A stretch of DNA of 64,000 nucleotides from Magnetococcales bacterium (GTDB lineage: Bacteria; Pseudomonadota; Magnetococcia; Magnetococcales; UBA8363): positions 1 through 64,000 of the forward strand of contig JADFYU010000005.1 in NCBI GenBank assembly GCA_015232865.1. The letters run 5' to 3'. Under the pieces are notes generated by a model. The model was not told the origin of the DNA. It did no database searches and was given only the letters and a program-made list of their open reading frames with translations. Shown piece after piece: positions 37,540 through 46,241 of this stretch. A program made the position numbers and the translations under genes. Position 1 is the stretch's first letter, and each line of letters starts with the position of its first letter.

Positions 37540-40500
37540 ATGAGCAAATATCAACGCATTCGGGAAATTCCCTATAACTATACCTCCTTTTCAGATCGGG
37601 AGATCGTGATTCGATTTCTCGGCTCTAAAATGTGGGACGTTCTCAACGAGCTGAGAATCCATCGGAAAACCGGCCAATCGGCTCGAATGCTGCTGGAAAT
37701 TCTTGGTGATCTCTGGATGATCTCCCGAAACCCCTATCTTCAGGAGGATCTTCTGGCCAATGCGGACCGACTGCGCTCTTTGCTCGAAATGATACAGCAG
37801 CGAATCGACCGCATTGTTTCCCGCGCTGACGGCAATTCAAACGTTTTACAATTGGTTGAATCTGTTCGCAAGGCCATTGGCAGCTTTTCAAACAGATTTT
37901 CTGAAACAGCTTTACTGCGAGAAAAAATTCTACGTAGAGTTCACGCGGTTACAGCGATTGACAATATCGATTTTTCCGGGCGAGGTCGGGTTGCCCATGT
38001 GACGGACGCCACCGACTGGCGTATCGAGTATCCATTTGTCGTCATTACTCCAGATAGTGAAGAGGAGTGTGCCGCCATTGTTTCAGCCTGCATCGAGTTG
38101 GGCTTGACCATCATTCCCCGCGGTGGCGGTACCGGTTACACCGGGTCGGGGGTTCCGATCTACCCCGATACGGCGGTTATCAACCTGGAACGATTGGCCG
38201 CCATCAGCGCGGTCGATCAGGTTCGGATTCCGGGCGTTGAAAAGCCTGTCGCGGTTATTCGCGCCGAGGCCGGTGCCGTGACGGCACGGGTAGCCGAAGC
38301 GGCGGAGAGTGCCGGATTTATCTTTGCCGTCGATCCAACCTCAAAAAATGCCTGTACCATCGGGGGAAACGTCGCCATGAATGCGGGCGGCAAAAAAGCG
38401 GTGTTGTGGGGCACGACCATCGACAACCTCATCTCCTGGCGAATGGTAACCCCGGAAGGATGCTGGTTGGAAGTGACCCGCCTCAACCATAATCTGGGAA
38501 AAATCCAAGACCAGCCGACCTGCACCTTTCAAGTGGATCGTTACAAGGCCGACGGTATCAGCCCGGTCGGTGAGCCGGAGATTTTAACCCTGACCGCCGC
38601 AGAAGTTCGCAAACCCGGATTGGGAAAGGATGTCACCAATAAATTTTTGGGCGGTTTGCCAGGCGTTCAAAAAGAGGGGTGTGACGGACTGATTACCAGC
38701 GCCCGATTTTTGCTTCATGTCCAACCGGCCATCACCCATACCGCCTGTCTGGAATTTTTCGGCCCGGATCTGGCGCGGGCGGTTCCAGCCATCGTCGAGA
38801 TAAAAAACTATTTGGATCGCCACGGTTTGGTCGGCTGTGCCGGACTGGAGCACCTGGACGAACGATATGTCAAGGCGATCGGTTACAACTCCAAGGCAAC
38901 TCGCGGAGAACGGCCAAAAATGGTTTTGTTGGCGGATATCGTCGGGGATGAGGAAGAGGCGGTTCGCGAGGCCGTGGCCCAGGTTATCTTCTTGACCAAG
39001 GAGCGTGGAGGCGAGGGATTCGTTGCCGTCACCAAAGAGGGGCGCAACCGGTTTTGGGCGGATCGCTCCCGTACGGCAGCCATCGCCGCTCATACCAACG
39101 CCTTCAAAATCAATGAAGACGTTGTGATTCCCCTCGAAAAACTGGCGGAATATACCGAGGGAATCGAGCGGATCAATATTGAGCAATCCATCAAAAATAA
39201 ACTGGTTATTGTTCGAGAGGTCTGTGACTTTATCGAAAGTGCCGATTTTTCTCGATATCTGGCCAATGGCTATCCCTCCAGCCAGGAAGGGGAGATCATC
39301 GTGGCGGCCAAACGGCAGGTTGCCATCGAACAGTTGGATTTACTCCAAAATCGCTGGCAATCCCTGTTGTCGGGATTGGACCGAACGCTGAACGATGTTC
39401 AAATCCATTTGACGGATGAGGAACGGCAACTGGGTGACTCGGAGGAGTCTCTTTTAAGCCTGATCCTTCGGCGGGGGTTGCGCATTTCATACCGAACAGA
39501 GGTCGAAAAACCGATCAAGAATATTTTTTCCGGCGATTTGTGGGTCGGTGTCTGCCAACAGTTGGATTCCATTCATGGCCGCCATCGGTCCAACCGACTT
39601 TTTGTCGCCCTGCACATGCATGCGGGGGACGGCAATGTTCACACCAATATTCCGGTCAACTCCAATGATTACACCATGCTCCAAGAGGCTGAACGAATGG
39701 TGGATCAAATCATGGCCCTTTCCGTCGGGCTGGGCGGACGGGTTTCCGGAGAGCACGGTATCGGCTTGACCAAATTTCCCTATCTGGACCAATCCATCGT
39801 CGACGATTTTGTTTGTTACAAAGAAAAAACCGACCCCAACGGCCATTTCAACCGGGGAAAATTGATGCCCGGCTCTGGGCTTGACAATGCCTACACCCCC
39901 TCTTTGCGTTTGGTTCAGCAAGAGGCCTTGATTCTGCGTGAAAGCGATTTGGGCGCTCTCAACGATGCCATCAGCAACTGCTTGCGCTGTGGAAAATGCC
40001 AGGCGGTCTGTTCTACTCATGTGCCCAGTGCCAATCTGCTTTATTCTCCACGCAACAAAATTTTGGCCACCGGTCTTCTCATCGAGGCGTTTCTCTACGA
40101 AGAACAGACCCGACGCGGTCTCTCTTTGCATCATTTCGATGAAATGGGCGACCTTTCCGACCACTGTACCGTGTGCCATCGCTGTGTGGTTCCCTGCCCG
40201 GTCAATATCGATTTTGGCCAGGTGACCATCCGCATGCGGGAGATTCTTAAACAAAACGGCAAGAAAAAAAGCAGCCTGGGCAGCCGGATGGCCCTCTCCT
40301 ATCTGACCACCGTGGAGCCAAATATCGTTCGATACGCGCACAAGAGTTTTATCGTTGGCAGCTACAGCGCCCAACGGTTTGGTCACAAGATGGCCAATCA
40401 GATCGGTCTCATCAACAATCAGAAGCGTCCAAACGCAACCGGTGGCCCCCCCTCCATGATGGCGCAGATCATTCCGCTGTTGGAGAGACCATTACCGGCC

Positions 40501-41388
40501 CATATTCACGCCACCACCACCCGTGCAGCCCTTGATCTCGAAGACCCGAAAAGCATTCCCATTCTGCGCGATCCCAACAAATGTTCAGACCAGTGCGAAG
40601 CGGTTTTTTATTTTCCGGGCTGCGGGTGTGAACGTCTTTTCAGTGATATCTCTTTGGCCGTTTTAGCCCTGCTTTATGAACAGGGGGTGCAGGTGGTGTT
40701 GCCCCCCGGCTACAGCTGTTGCGGATTTCCTCAGGCCGCAGCCGGCGATGAAGGGAGAAGCCGCAAAATCAGTACCGCCAATCGGGTTCTGTTCCATCGG
40801 GTGGCCAACACCCTCAACTATCTGGAGATCAAAACCGTTTTGGTCTCCTGCGGCACCTGCCTGTCGCAGTTGGAAAGCTATCAGTTCGAAAAGATTTTTC
40901 CGGGCTGTCAGTTGATGGATATTCACGAATACCTGGATGGAAAAGGGGTTCGTACCGAGGCCGCTTCCGGCCAGCCGTTTTTATTTCACAATCCCTGTCA
41001 CTCTCCGACCAAAAAGGAGTCACCACAACGTCTGGTCTCCTCTCTGATGGGTGGCCAGGCGCATTTGTCGGATCGCTGTTGTGGAGAAGCCGGAACATTT
41101 GCCGTGGCCCGTCCGGATATTGCCTCTCAGGTTCGATATCGGAAATCCGCCACCATTCAGGAGGGAGTCGGTCAAATTATCGATTCCGAAGCGGGCGTAA
41201 GCAGACCAGTCAAACTGTTGACCACCTGCCCCTCCTGTTTTCAGGGACTATCTCGATATCGGGATGAAACCAGCATCGAAACCGAGTTTTTGGCAGTTGA
41301 GATGGCCAAAAGTCTCTGGGGAGATTCCTGGCGTCAACAGTTTATCGATCGAGTCAACAAAGAGGGAATTGAGCGTGTGCTGTTTTAA
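37540..41388 (+). CDS. giant FAD-linked oxidase / Fe-S oxidoreductase (DUF3683, Dld/GlcD-like plus CCG domains)
   Basis: A 1282-residue fused oxidoreductase. A DUF3683-type N-terminus (1-160) precedes a PCMH-type FAD domain with PRGGGTGYTGSG and an FAD-oxidase C-terminal domain with HMHAGDGNVHTNIP and SGEHGIG. Two 4Fe-4S motifs come next: Cys814/817/820/824 (CLRCGKCQAVC) and Cys876/879/882/886 (CTVCHRCVVPC). Two cysteine-rich CCG-type domains close the protein (FPGCGCER, SCCGFPQAA, NPCHSP, RCCGEAG). The layout resembles GlcD and GlcF joined in one chain, so oxidation of a 2-hydroxy acid such as D-lactate with electron transfer to a membrane carrier is likely. The substrate is unknown. AGGGGG precedes the ATG. 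Confidence 0.9.
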   Translation: MSKYQRIREIPYNYTSFSDREIVIRFLGSKMWDVLNELRIHRKTGQSARMLLEILGDLWMISRNPYLQEDLLANADRLRSLLEMIQQRIDRIVSRADGNSNVLQLVESVRKAIGSFSNRFSETALLREKILRRVHAVTAIDNIDFSGRGRVAHVTDATDWRIEYPFVVITPDSEEECAAIVSACIELGLTIIPRGGGTGYTGSGVPIYPDTAVINLERLAAISAVDQVRIPGVEKPVAVIRAEAGAVTARVAEAAESAGFIFAVDPTSKNACTIGGNVAMNAGGKKAVLWGTTIDNLISWRMVTPEGCWLEVTRLNHNLGKIQDQPTCTFQVDRYKADGISPVGEPEILTLTAAEVRKPGLGKDVTNKFLGGLPGVQKEGCDGLITSARFLLHVQPAITHTACLEFFGPDLARAVPAIVEIKNYLDRHGLVGCAGLEHLDERYVKAIGYNSKATRGERPKMVLLADIVGDEEEAVREAVAQVIFLTKERGGEGFVAVTKEGRNRFWADRSRTAAIAAHTNAFKINEDVVIPLEKLAEYTEGIERINIEQSIKNKLVIVREVCDFIESADFSRYLANGYPSSQEGEIIVAAKRQVAIEQLDLLQNRWQSLLSGLDRTLNDVQIHLTDEERQLGDSEESLLSLILRRGLRISYRTEVEKPIKNIFSGDLWVGVCQQLDSIHGRHRSNRLFVALHMHAGDGNVHTNIPVNSNDYTMLQEAERMVDQIMALSVGLGGRVSGEHGIGLTKFPYLDQSIVDDFVCYKEKTDPNGHFNRGKLMPGSGLDNAYTPSLRLVQQEALILRESDLGALNDAISNCLRCGKCQAVCSTHVPSANLLYSPRNKILATGLLIEAFLYEEQTRRGLSLHHFDEMGDLSDHCTVCHRCVVPCPVNIDFGQVTIRMREILKQNGKKKSSLGSRMALSYLTTVEPNIVRYAHKSFIVGSYSAQRFGHKMANQIGLINNQKRPNATGGPPSMMAQIIPLLERPLPAHIHATTTRAALDLEDPKSIPILRDPNKCSDQCEAVFYFPGCGCERLFSDISLAVLALLYEQGVQVVLPPGYSCCGFPQAAAGDEGRSRKISTANRVLFHRVANTLNYLEIKTVLVSCGTCLSQLESYQFEKIFPGCQLMDIHEYLDGKGVRTEAASGQPFLFHNPCHSPTKKESPQRLVSSLMGGQAHLSDRCCGEAGTFAVARPDIASQVRYRKSATIQEGVGQIIDSEAGVSRPVKLLTTCPSCFQGLSRYRDETSIETEFLAVEMAKSLWGDSWRQQFIDRVNKEGIERVLF

Positions 41389-41449
41389 TTGATCCCAGGA
41401 TCCCGGATTCGGTTGTTGTCGGCATGCAATCAGCACAGCAATTGTATTT

Positions 41450-41462
41450 CCTAGATTCGGCA
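41450..41462. repeat. short fragment of the palindromic repeat family
   Basis: CCTAGATTCGGCA equals 13 nt of the R2 left arm. It lies in the 137-nt gap between the DUF3683 gene and pepN. The opposite arm is not seen, so this is a relic at best and could be chance. Confidence 0.4.
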
Positions 41463-41525
41463 AAACTGCACAGCCAACGGTTTCATCCACGATAAGACAC
41501 TAAAACCCACGGACAGGGGAAAATC

Positions 41526-44189
41526 ATGTCGTCTCTCAAGTCAAAAAAAGTAAATTATCTCAAGGATTACAGACCCTATTCGTTCCTTGTCGAACAGGTT
41601 GATTTGACCTTTGAGCTGGGATTGGATGTCACGACAGTTCACGCCAAAATTGCTTTCAGTCGCCAACCAAGCCTGTCGAAAACAGTGTTGGAACCTCTGG
41701 TTCTCCAGGGTCGAGAGCTTAAATTGCTTTCGATCAGCCTGGATGGAACGCCTTTGGATTTGGATCAGTACCAGTTGACTGAGGAAACACTGACCATACC
41801 GCTCTGCCCTGAGCGGTTTTTCCTGGAAACCTCAGTGATGATATATCCCCAGGCCAACACCTCTTTGGAGGGGCTGTTTGCATCCGGGCAGAAACTCTGT
41901 ACCCAATGCGAAGCGGAGGGGTTTAGAAAAATCACCTTTTTCCCCGATCGGCCCGATGTCCTGGCCCCCTACACAACCCGTTTGATCGGCGATTGCAGGT
42001 TATTTCCCTCTTTGCTCTCAAACGGCAATTTGATTGAATCGGGTCAACTGAAGGGCGGCAGACACTATGCGCTTTGGCGGGATCCTTTTCTAAAACCCTC
42101 CTATCTCTTTGCCGTGGTTGCCGGGAATCTGGTCTGTCAGGAGGATTTTTTCACCACCGCTTCGGGCCGGGTCGTCACCCTGCAAATTTTTGTTGAAGAG
42201 CGAAACAAGAACAAATGCGCCCACGCCCTTTGTTCCCTCAAAAAATCAATGGCTTGGGATGAAAAACGCTATGGTCTGGAGTATGACCTGGACATCTACA
42301 TGGTGGTAGCCGTTGACGATTTCAATATGGGGGCCATGGAAAACAAGGGGTTGAACCTGTTCAACGCCAAATATGTTTTAGCGGAGCCGAAGAGTGCCAC
42401 CGATACCGATTATCAACTGATCGAAGCGGTGATTGGTCACGAATATTTTCACAACTGGACCGGCAACCGGGTCACCTGCCGGGATTGGTTCCAATTAAGC
42501 CTGAAAGAGGGGCTGACCGTTTTCCGTGAACATGAATTTTCCGGCGAATCCATCTCTCCCGAGGTACAAAGAATTCAGGATGTCATGCTGTTGCGGAGCA
42601 ATCAATTCCCGGAAGATGCCGGACCGACCGCCCACCCTGTTCAACCCAGCTCATACCTGGAAATCAACAATTTCTATACCCTGACCATCTATGAAAAAGG
42701 GGCTGAGTTGATCGGTATGCTCAAGACCCTGCTGGGTAACGCGCTTTATCATCAGGGAATTGATCTTTATTTGCGACGTCATGACGGTCAGGCCGCAACC
42801 GTAGACGATTTCATCGCAGCCATGGCATCGGTTTCAGGCCGCAATCTTTCCCAGTTCAAACGCTGGTACGAACAGGCCGGAACCCCCATACTGACCATCG
42901 ACGGAGTCCATGACCCTCAAACGATGCAGTACACTCTTGACGTCAGGCAGCAGTGTCCAGATACGCCGGGTCAGACCGATAAAAAGCCCTTTCACATACC
43001 GCTGACCTTGGGCTTGCTGGACCAAACGGGCCAGCCTTTTCCCTTGTGCCTGGAGGGGGAGTCGTCGGAGCAATCGGCCTGCTTCGAGAGAACCCTGGAG
43101 CTGACACAAGTTGAGCACCGATTTGTTTTTACCGGGATCGATTCTCCTCCTATTCCTTCTCTGCTACGTGTTTTTTCAGCTCCGGTGCGCCTACAGGCCA
43201 ATCTGTCTGACCGGGATCTGGCATTTTTATGGAGCCATGATTCCGACGCGTTCAATCGTTGGGAGGGGGGGCAGGAGTTGGCCTCCCGCTTGTTGCTACC
43301 CAAAATCGAGTCCGATGCGGATTTGTTTGAAGAGACCGATCCCCGTCTTGACTATTTTATCGAAGCTTTCTTGCAGACGTTAACGGACAAAACCCTCTCG
43401 GCCGCTCCCAAAGCCCTGGCCCTGACCCTCCCCTCAGAACGGATTTTGTTCGACCGCATCAAGCGGGTCAATCCACAACGAATCCATCAAGTCAGAACCG
43501 GGTTGCAACGGATGCTGGCCAATCGGCTGGAGAACGATTTTTTACAGGTCTGGCAGAGCTACGCCGAAGCAAAACCCTATCGATTTACTCAAGAAGAGGT
43601 GGGGCAGCGTTCTTTGAAAAACCTCTGTCTCTCTTATCTGTTGTATTCCGATAACCCGACTTATCGTCAATTGGCCGTGGATTGTTTTTATGCTGCCGAC
43701 AACATGACCGATCAATTGGGCGCCTTATCCCCCCTCTGCCGAGAGAGCAGTCCCGAAAGCGACGAGGTGATGAAGGCATTTGAGTCACAATGGTATGACG
43801 AACCGTTGGTAATGGATAAATGGTTTTTCCTGCAAGCCACCGCGCCGAGGCCAGAGACCTTGCAAACGGTTGAACAACTCATGAAGCACCCACTCTTTAC
43901 CCTGAAAACACCCAATCGGGTGCGTGCCCTGATTGGCGGATTTTCACAGACCAACCCCTTTAGCTTCCATGATGCTGACGGCAACGGCTATCGGTTTTTG
44001 GCCGATCAGATTCTGCTGTTGGACGGCATCAATCCGCAAATAGCCGCCCGACTGCTATCGGCCATGAGTCAGTGGAAACGATTGGAAGAGAACCGCAGCG
44101 GGTTGATGCAATCCTCTTTGCAGCGCATCGCCAATTCAGCCAATTTATCCAGAGATGTCTATGAAATAGTGACAAAAATTCTTAGCTAA
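41526..44189 (+). CDS. pepN: aminopeptidase N (M1 family)
   Basis: Zinc aminopeptidase that removes N-terminal residues from peptides in the cytosol. The 887-residue protein (E. coli 870) has the exopeptidase motif GAMEN (269-273), zinc ligands His305 and His309 in HEYFHNW, and Glu328 in LKEGLTVF. The ERAP-like C-terminal helical domain is complete. AGGGGA lies 6 nt before the ATG. It is transcribed alone: the next gene, pilZ, has its own promoter-like sequence. Confidence 0.97.
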   Translation: MSSLKSKKVNYLKDYRPYSFLVEQVDLTFELGLDVTTVHAKIAFSRQPSLSKTVLEPLVLQGRELKLLSISLDGTPLDLDQYQLTEETLTIPLCPERFFLETSVMIYPQANTSLEGLFASGQKLCTQCEAEGFRKITFFPDRPDVLAPYTTRLIGDCRLFPSLLSNGNLIESGQLKGGRHYALWRDPFLKPSYLFAVVAGNLVCQEDFFTTASGRVVTLQIFVEERNKNKCAHALCSLKKSMAWDEKRYGLEYDLDIYMVVAVDDFNMGAMENKGLNLFNAKYVLAEPKSATDTDYQLIEAVIGHEYFHNWTGNRVTCRDWFQLSLKEGLTVFREHEFSGESISPEVQRIQDVMLLRSNQFPEDAGPTAHPVQPSSYLEINNFYTLTIYEKGAELIGMLKTLLGNALYHQGIDLYLRRHDGQAATVDDFIAAMASVSGRNLSQFKRWYEQAGTPILTIDGVHDPQTMQYTLDVRQQCPDTPGQTDKKPFHIPLTLGLLDQTGQPFPLCLEGESSEQSACFERTLELTQVEHRFVFTGIDSPPIPSLLRVFSAPVRLQANLSDRDLAFLWSHDSDAFNRWEGGQELASRLLLPKIESDADLFEETDPRLDYFIEAFLQTLTDKTLSAAPKALALTLPSERILFDRIKRVNPQRIHQVRTGLQRMLANRLENDFLQVWQSYAEAKPYRFTQEEVGQRSLKNLCLSYLLYSDNPTYRQLAVDCFYAADNMTDQLGALSPLCRESSPESDEVMKAFESQWYDEPLVMDKWFFLQATAPRPETLQTVEQLMKHPLFTLKTPNRVRALIGGFSQTNPFSFHDADGNGYRFLADQILLLDGINPQIAARLLSAMSQWKRLEENRSGLMQSSLQRIANSANLSRDVYEIVTKILS

Positions 44190-44243
44190 CGCCTCAACCT
44201 TACCCATCGGACCGCCAAACGTTTCGTTAATAACGGGAATTTC

Positions 44244-44273
44244 TTGACGTTTTGATTCGAGAAGAGAGATAAT
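44244..44273 (+). promoter_or_regulatory. sigma-70-like promoter for the PilZ gene
   Basis: TTGACG (44244-44249), an 18-nt spacer and GATAAT (44268-44273) are close to the housekeeping consensus. Transcription would start near 44280, about 33 nt before the ATG at 44313, which has GGAGAG as ribosome site. Confidence 0.6.
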
Positions 44274-44312
44274 GAGGGTTAACCTGAAGATTGACCTTTT
44301 GGAGAGCAACTC

Positions 44313-44654
44313 ATGAGTTCAGACAGCCCCCAGAAACATGCGCAACGAGAGGATCGCATCCCATTTAGTACCCAGTTGCGTTTCGAAGCGGATCAGACCA
44401 ACCATGTTATTGTCGGTCTGACCAAAGATGTCAGTATGAGTGGCGCCTTTATCGAAACGATGCAGGAGACCGCTGGACTGACTGAGGGGGATGAAGGGGT
44501 GGTTTTTGTTGAGATGAGTGAAGAGGGAAAGAGCTTTGAAGTCTCTTTTCACTGCGTCATTGCCCGCATTATTCCAAACCGGGGCATTGGTTTGAACTTT
44601 GAAAGCGAGGAGGAAGACGAAGAGAGCGATGAAGAGGATGATGAAGAGTCTTGA
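44313..44654 (+). CDS. PilZ-domain protein with acidic tail
   Basis: A 113-residue PilZ domain, the usual c-di-GMP receptor module. The two binding motifs are visible: an RxxxR-type QREDRIPF near residue 12, and DVSMSGAF (D/NxSxxG) about 30 residues later. The last 18 residues are almost all Asp, Glu and Ser. No output domain is attached and no cyclase or phosphodiesterase is adjacent, so the target is unknown. It is convergent with mtaB with a 58-nt gap. Confidence 0.88.
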   Translation: MSSDSPQKHAQREDRIPFSTQLRFEADQTNHVIVGLTKDVSMSGAFIETMQETAGLTEGDEGVVFVEMSEEGKSFEVSFHCVIARIIPNRGIGLNFESEEEDEESDEEDDEES

Positions 44655-44694
44655 TTTGCCTGCTGAACCAAAAGGCTGGCCGACAATATATGGA

Positions 44695-44717
44695 CAACAG
44701 CCAAAATTCAGGCTAAA
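44695..44717. repeat. diverged half-site of the palindromic repeat family at the mtaB 3' end
   Basis: CAACAGCCAAAATTCAGGCT resembles the R1 right arm CAACTGCCAAATTCAGGTT with one inserted A and two changes. It overlaps the mtaB stop codon (44713-44715), between convergent pilZ and mtaB. Confidence 0.4.
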
Positions 44718-46077
44718 GCCGTAATCCTGTAAACTGGCCACTGGATGGGTCGAATGCGGTCAGTCTGACCGGGATGATCTGCCCCACTTCATCGCCATCG
44801 ATCGTATTAAAATTGACACTTAAAAAAGAGGATATCTTTCCACTGGCCAGACCCGCTTCTACGGACTCGATCAAGACCCCCTCCTGCCGTCCCAACCAAT
44901 CCTCAGCCAGTAACCTCAGATTGTCAACGCCGGCTTGGCGCAGCCGTTCCGAACGGTTTTTTGCCGTATTACCCTCAACCCGAAACCGTTGTGGAATCTG
45001 GGCGGCCGGTGTTCCGGGCCGATCGGAATAGCGAAAGATATGCAGAAAAACCAAAGGCGCTTCGTTGACCAGTCGCAAACTGTTTTCAAACGCCTCTTCA
45101 CTTTCGGTTGGAAAACCGACAATCAAATCCGCCCCGAGCACGATTTCTGGCCGAGAGGTTTTAATCTGCCTGATCTGTTCCAGCAGTCGTACCTGATCCG
45201 TTCGTCTGCCCATTCTTTTCAAGATCATGCTATCCCCGGACTGAATGGAAAGATGCAGATAGGAGCAGATTTTTTTCTCCCTGGCCAATAGTGACAACAA
45301 CTCTTCATCGATATCCGCCGGATCAATGGAGGAGAGTCGAATCCGTCCCAAATGGGGGATCTGTACCAATTGTTCAATCATGTCGGCCAGGGAAACGGCT
45401 GGTGAGAGATCTCTCCCGAAAGATCCCAAGTCGATGCCGGTCAATACCAACTCCTGGAAACCGGCCAAAACAAACCGCTGCGCCTGAGCCAATATTTGAT
45501 CGGGATGCAAGGAGCGACTGGGGCCGCGAACCCCCGGAATCAGGCAGTAGGTGCAGGCGCGATCGCAGCCATCTTGAAGTTGCAGATAGGCACGGGAGCG
45601 ATCGGCAAAGGTATCGACGATCGGTCGATCTGGAACCGTGGTAAAAGTGGAGATATCCCCGACAATAACAGAGGCATTACACACTTCATCCATACCGGGA
45701 TCGGATTGGGGCGGGTCGGTCAGGATGGCATCGACATGCTGCCAAAGCGCGCTCTTCTCCTGATTACCCAAAACCAGGGCAACCTGGGGCAGTGCCGCCA
45801 ATATTTCCGGGGTCTGTTGGGCATAACAGCCAGTCACGACTATCTTTGCCTGAGGATTTTCCCGGCCGGCCCGTCGAATGAGCTGTCGGGCCGCCCGATC
45901 GCTCTCATTGGTGACCGAACAGGTGTTGACAATGATCAGTTCAGACTCTTCTCCGACCTGAGCAACACGAAACCCCCTTTCACCACCGCCATGACGCAAC
46001 AGTTCGGTTTCAAGCTGGTTGACACGACAGCCCATGCTGATAACGGATATTATTCGGTTGTTTTTTTGCTTATTCAT
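44713..46077 (-). CDS. mtaB: tRNA N6-threonylcarbamoyladenosine (t6A37) methylthiotransferase MtaB
   Basis: Radical SAM methylthiotransferase converting t6A37 to ms2t6A37 in tRNAs reading ANN codons. The 454-residue protein has the N-terminal UPF0004 domain with its cysteines (SMGCRVNQLETE, NTCSVTNESD, VTGCYAQ), the SAM-cluster motif CDRACTYCLIP, and a C-terminal TRAM region. MtaB is favoured over MiaB or RimO by GCRVNQLE and length. The frame extends to 46134, but MNKQKNN at 46077, with AGGT upstream, is the likely start. t6A synthesis upstream of this step could involve a Sua5-family enzyme. Confidence 0.93.
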   Translation of the reverse strand: MNKQKNNRIISVISMGCRVNQLETELLRHGGGERGFRVAQVGEESELIIVNTCSVTNESDRAARQLIRRAGRENPQAKIVVTGCYAQQTPEILAALPQVALVLGNQEKSALWQHVDAILTDPPQSDPGMDEVCNASVIVGDISTFTTVPDRPIVDTFADRSRAYLQLQDGCDRACTYCLIPGVRGPSRSLHPDQILAQAQRFVLAGFQELVLTGIDLGSFGRDLSPAVSLADMIEQLVQIPHLGRIRLSSIDPADIDEELLSLLAREKKICSYLHLSIQSGDSMILKRMGRRTDQVRLLEQIRQIKTSRPEIVLGADLIVGFPTESEEAFENSLRLVNEAPLVFLHIFRYSDRPGTPAAQIPQRFRVEGNTAKNRSERLRQAGVDNLRLLAEDWLGRQEGVLIESVEAGLASGKISSFLSVNFNTIDGDEVGQIIPVRLTAFDPSSGQFTGLRL

Positions 46078-46129
46078 TGACCTGATGAGAGAAAAACTCT
46101 TACCCTGACCGTTGCGTCGGACATGCCCG

Positions 46130-46155
46130 TTCAACTGCCGTATCTAGGTTAAAAC
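46130..46155. repeat. single arm of the palindromic repeat family upstream of mtaB
   Basis: TCAACTGCCGTATCTAGGTT followed by AAAAC differs from the R2 right arm by two substitutions or so. It lies between divergent mtaB and the nucleotidyltransferase gene. No partner arm is found nearby, so this is a half-copy. Confidence 0.6.
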
Positions 46156-46241
46156 AAATAGTGGAACAAGGTCGATACTGATGATAGGATAATAGGGTAG
46201 ATCGGCTCGGTGTCCAGGATCAAACCAACAATAGTGGAATC

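Noticed and set aside
33373..46155. CRISPR array as an explanation for the repeats
   Set aside because: Copies are kilobases apart, palindromic, without regular spacers, and no cas gene is in the window.
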